Source of the DNA: Deltaproteobacteria bacterium
Lineage (GTDB): Bacteria; Desulfobacterota; Desulfobaccia; Desulfobaccales; 0-14-0-80-60-11
Length of the DNA stretch: 8,348 bases
NCBI GenBank assembly: GCA_023381945.1
Contig: JAMCQY010000410.1
Location: 1 to 8,348, forward strand
Reading direction: 5' to 3'
Shown here: positions 6,605 to 8,348 of the stretch, piece after piece
How the letters are laid out: the number at the start of each line of letters is the position of its first letter
Numbering within the stretch: the first letter of the stretch is position 1
Program-made: the position numbers and the translations under genes
Notes under the pieces: generated by a model
What the model saw: the letters and a program-made list of their open reading frames with translations, nothing else
What the model was told of the DNA's origin: nothing
Databases searched by the model: none

Positions 6605-6871
6605 ATGGAGATTAAGGCCCTGGATTTCTTCGGGGGGATAATGGTGGGCGCGGTGCTGGGCGTCGGCGGCGCCTGGCTGTACCATCGGGTCCGGCATTGG
6701 CTGGGGCGCTCCGAACTCAGCCGGCTCCGGTCCGAAAACCGCTCCCTGAAGCGCCGCTTGGCCGAAAAGGACCGGCACATCGGCCGCATGCTCTCCGAAA
6801 CCGAGCGCCTGGCGGAGCGCCTGGGGGACATGAAGGTCGTGGAAGAGATGGAAAAGCAGGGGCTGGAATAA
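6605..6871 (+). CDS. Small membrane-anchored coiled-coil protein, unknown function
   Basis: The protein has 88 residues. A single membrane segment lies at about residues 8-26 (FFGGIMVGAVLGVGGAWLY), rich in spaced glycines, followed by a basic stretch (HRVRHWLGR). A long charged helix covers about 36-86, with L38, L41, N45, L48 and L52 in heptad spacing, suggesting a parallel coiled coil facing the cytoplasm. The architecture recalls YhcB-type proteins, but I cannot assign it to that family. Start choice: ATG 6605 keeps the whole membrane segment. An upstream TTG at 6536 would translate the MITE-like element. ATG 6641 would cut off the start of the membrane segment, although GGGGGG precedes it closely. 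The only ribosome-binding-like sequence for 6605 (GAGAGG) lies inside the right end of the MITE, 11 or so bases away, so translation may be weak. Confidence 0.65.
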   Translation: MEIKALDFFGGIMVGAVLGVGGAWLYHRVRHWLGRSELSRLRSENRSLKRRLAEKDRHIGRMLSETERLAERLGDMKVVEEMEKQGLE

Positions 6872-6891
6872 GGGAAATATTTCTAGTGACC

Positions 6892-6931
6892 CAGGCCTCT
6901 GGCCTGTGAAATCACAGGCTGGAAGCCTGTG
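6892..6931. repeat. Pair of short palindromes (family A)
   Basis: CAGGCC-TCT-GGCCTG (6892-6906) is followed by CACAGGCT-GGA-AGCCTGTG (6913-6931). The second is a full family A copy with an 8-bp stem and trailing CCAC. They occupy the 84-base gap between two small genes on the same strand. The first, with no T-run, could be a weak terminator or a transcript-stabilising stem. Confidence 0.65.
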
Positions 6932-6955
6932 CCACTATTCCAAATTGGAGAAGAT

Positions 6956-7279
6956 ATGGCCGATAAGAAGATTTCCATCAATGGCGCACTGGTGGGCGTG
7001 GTCGGCGGTTGGGTGGCCGAAGTCGCCATCCAGGAAGTCACCGGGCATCACATCACCACCGGCATTCTGGAGATTTTGGGCGCGGCCGCGGGGCTGTGCC
7101 GCCTGGACAAGCGCCTGGCCGCGGCGTTGCAAGACACCCTGGACCAGGCCAAGGGTGATGACCGGGAAGATTACCGTCAAGTGAAGGAGCGCATCCAGGA
7201 ACTCACCCGGGACCTGCCGGAGCTGCGGGACATCCTGTCCAACATGGTGGACGCCGGCATTCAGGCCCAAAAGGCGTAA
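6956..7279 (+). CDS. Small protein with glycine-rich hydrophobic helices, unknown function
   Basis: The protein has 107 residues. The start MADKKISINGALVGVVGGWV includes a glycine-spaced hydrophobic stretch (about 8-25). A second hydrophobic stretch lies at 36-49 (GILEILGAAAGLC). A charged, probably helical tail follows from 50 to 105. The two hydrophobic stretches could form a membrane hairpin or pack in a soluble helical bundle. The ATG at 6956 is preceded by GGAG (6947-6950), five bases upstream. A GTG at 6929 in the same frame would begin inside a palindromic repeat and is not chosen. I do not recognise the family. The upstream neighbour is also a small glycine-rich membrane or coiled-coil protein, so they could work together; no sequence feature proves it. 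Confidence 0.7.
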   Translation: MADKKISINGALVGVVGGWVAEVAIQEVTGHHITTGILEILGAAAGLCRLDKRLAAALQDTLDQAKGDDREDYRQVKERIQELTRDLPELRDILSNMVDAGIQAQKA

Positions 7280-7306
7280 TCACCTGCAACGGCGCGAATT
7301 GAAATT

Positions 7307-7413
7307 CCCTCCCCCTTGAGGGGGGAGGGTTAGGGTGGGGGTGGCATCATCAGTTTTCGTAGTTTAATAACGATGCCACCCTCCCCCCAACCCCCGCCCC
7401 TCGCAGGGAGGGG
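7307..7413. repeat. Inverted pair of GC-rich palindromic repeats (REPIN-like unit)
   Basis: The left copy begins CCCTCCCCC-TTGAG-GGGGGAGGG (7307-7329) and runs through TTAGGGTGGGGGTGGCATC. The right copy is the imperfect reverse complement, GATGCCACCC through CCCCT...AGGGG (7372-7413). The inner arms GGGTGGCATC (7339-7348) and GATGCCACCC (7372-7381) match perfectly around a 23-base AT-rich spacer. Two inverted copies of one short repeat with a spacer is the REPIN/BIME arrangement. It fills most of the 213-base gap between two small genes and could fold into a long hairpin that separates their transcripts. Confidence 0.7.
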
Positions 7414-7492
7414 AAGTTTTTCGAACATTCTCCAACGCTTAACCGGTGAATGAATAATATTGGCTTTCAAGACAGAATGAAGGCTAGATGAA

Positions 7493-7921
7493 ATGCTGGG
7501 TTTGAATCTGCTGATACGCCTGAGCCGCAGCGTCTTGAAGGGGCCGGTGACGGACGCCGGTCTGCTGCCGGCCAAGGTCTACCGCCACCTGGTCTTGGAG
7601 GCCATGGAAGACGACGATTTTCCGGGAGCCCTGGACTATCTCCAATGGGCCGAAGACCGCTTGCTGGCCCAAATGCTGGTATTGCGCCTGCGCTTGCTGG
7701 CGGCCCGGCATGACCGGCAGCGCCGGACTATCCTGGAACTGCTGGAGGGGGTTAGCAGCACAGGCGTCAAGCCGGTTTCTGATACAACCCAGAGGGCGGT
7801 GCTGCCAGAGAAATACCGGCACTTGCTGGAGGCGGAGGATCAGGCCCTTAAACTTTTAGCCGGCTACGAGGCGCGGGCCTTAAGTCTGATGGCGGCTGCC
7901 GCAAGGCAAGTTGACTACTGA
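7493..7921 (+). CDS. Hypothetical all-helical protein
   Basis: The 142-residue protein has no signal peptide or clear membrane segment. The N-terminus (about 1-16, LGLNLLIRLSRSVLKG) could be an amphipathic helix. Residues about 30-85 look like antiparallel helices; AMEDDDFPGALDYLQWAED has the spacing of a single TPR-like helix pair. The region is rich in Leu, Arg and acidic residues. Residues about 105-138 form another long charged helix. GAAGG at 7479-7483, nine bases before the ATG, is an acceptable ribosome-binding site. Base composition is like the housekeeping genes, which supports a real gene. I do not recognise a family. It lies between the REPIN-like repeat and tadA on the same strand as both neighbouring genes. 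Confidence 0.65.
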   Translation: MLGLNLLIRLSRSVLKGPVTDAGLLPAKVYRHLVLEAMEDDDFPGALDYLQWAEDRLLAQMLVLRLRLLAARHDRQRRTILELLEGVSSTGVKPVSDTTQRAVLPEKYRHLLEAEDQALKLLAGYEARALSLMAAAARQVDY

Positions 7922-7927
7922 GGCTGG

Positions 7928-7985
7928 GCCTGATTCAGGAGAATCCCGGCTGGCTGAAGTGAAGGCCAGGTTGGGAAAATCAGGC
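7928..7985 (+). other. Possible stem-loop between the hypothetical gene and tadA
   Basis: GCCTGATT (7928-7935) is the exact reverse complement of AATCAGGC (7978-7985). Inside, CTGGC (7950-7954) can pair with GCCAG (7965-7969). The stem begins six bases after the stop of the preceding gene and no T-run follows it directly. It may be a transcript-end structure or chance. The remaining bases to 8064 show only the TATAAT noted separately. Confidence 0.3.
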
Positions 7986-8051
7986 GCGGCCCGAAACGGT
8001 CCAGCTTTTCTTCTATTCCGAAACCCCTCTCCCATTTTCAAGTTCCTAATA

Positions 8052-8057
8052 TATAAT
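8052..8057 (+). promoter_or_regulatory. Consensus -10 box just before tadA
   Basis: TATAAT matches the sigma-70 -10 consensus perfectly and ends seven bases before the tadA ATG (8065). Transcription from it would begin at about the A of the start codon, giving a leaderless mRNA, which agrees with the lack of any Shine-Dalgarno here. No recognisable -35 is present at the expected place (about 8029-8034), so the call is tentative. Confidence 0.35.
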
Positions 8058-8064
8058 CATAAGT

Positions 8065-8348
8065 ATGACTTCTGACTATGATTTCATGGCCGAAGCCCTG
8101 GCCGCGGCCAAAGAAGGCTTGGCCGCGGGGGAGGTGCCCATAGGCGCGGTGGTGGTGGGGGAGGGCGGCAGGATTCTAGCCCGGGCCTTTAATCAGCCCA
8201 TTGCGCGGCACGACCCCACGGCCCATGCCGAGGTGCTGGCCTTGCGGCAGGCCGCGGAGTTGGCGGGGAATTACCGGTTGCCCGGGGTGAGCCTTTATGT
8301 TACCATTGAACCTTGCCTGATGTGCGTGGGGGCTGCAATTGCCGCCCG
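8065..8348 (+). CDS. tadA: tRNA-specific adenosine deaminase, N-terminal part (3' end outside window)
   Basis: The enzyme converts adenosine 34 to inosine in tRNA-Arg(ACG), allowing wobble decoding; it is cytoplasmic, zinc-dependent and usually essential. About 94 residues are visible of a usual 150-170. Motifs are EVPIGAVVV (23-31), HAE (54-56, zinc ligand H54 and proton-shuttling E56) and PCLMC (83-87, zinc ligands C84 and C87), set in the cytidine-deaminase-like fold. The ATG at 8065 is preferred over ATG 8086, since [15 protein letters not shown] aligns with the first helix of known TadA proteins. The frame is open to the window end. No Shine-Dalgarno is visible; a TATAAT lies seven bases upstream. 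Identity is secure over other deaminases of the family, mainly from PCLMCVGA. Confidence 0.94.
   Translation, partial: MTSDYDFMAEALAAAKEGLAAGEVPIGAVVVGEGGRILARAFNQPIARHDPTAHAEVLALRQAAELAGNYRLPGVSLYVTIEPCLMCVGAAIAA

Noticed and set aside
7940..8015. Resemblance to the 3' part of a cobalamin riboswitch (AAAATC, GGCGCGGCCC)
   Set aside because: The full B12-box and the other conserved core elements are absent, and the next gene (tadA) is not a B12-regulated gene.

Overview
The window reads as a moderately GC-rich, mostly housekeeping stretch of a bacterial chromosome. The likely source is a Desulfobacterota (deltaproteobacterial) or similar environmental lineage. That placement is inference, from the sequence style of the bifunctional Rel protein, the zinc-ribbon form of ribosomal protein L28, a free-standing AICAR transformylase and the many short palindromic intergenic repeats. 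No marker gene here fixes the taxonomy.

Layout from left to right: the 3' end of proS (prolyl-tRNA synthetase, +); rel, a full-length bifunctional (p)ppGpp synthetase/hydrolase (+); rpmB (L28, -), convergent with rel and separated from it by a perfect palindrome; a secreted zinc metalloprotease of metzincin type (+); an AT-rich, frameshifted gene for a PD-(D/E)XK-like nuclease (-); a cluster of five short palindromes; a stand-alone AICAR formyltransferase of the PurH family (-); a 105-bp element with 16-bp terminal inverted repeats and 5-bp flanking direct repeats, most simply a MITE; three small genes of unknown function (+), the first two separated by paired palindromes and the last two by an inverted pair of GC-rich repeats; and the 5' part of tadA (tRNA adenosine deaminase, +), cut by the window edge.

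ProS, L28 and TadA serve translation, and Rel couples translation stress to ppGpp. The purine-synthesis enzyme makes FAICAR, upstream of IMP and therefore of the GTP/GDP that Rel uses. Apart from that functional theme I see no operon joining these genes: strands alternate and most gaps carry repeats.

The accessory signal lies in three places: the AT-rich broken nuclease gene, the MITE set just upstream of a small membrane coiled-coil gene, and at least six families of dispersed palindromic repeats that fill nearly every intergenic gap. I see no CRISPR array, rRNA or tRNA gene, complete insertion sequence, or convincing new multi-gene system. The small-gene trio at 6605-7921 is the only candidate for an undescribed functional unit, and the support for that is weak.
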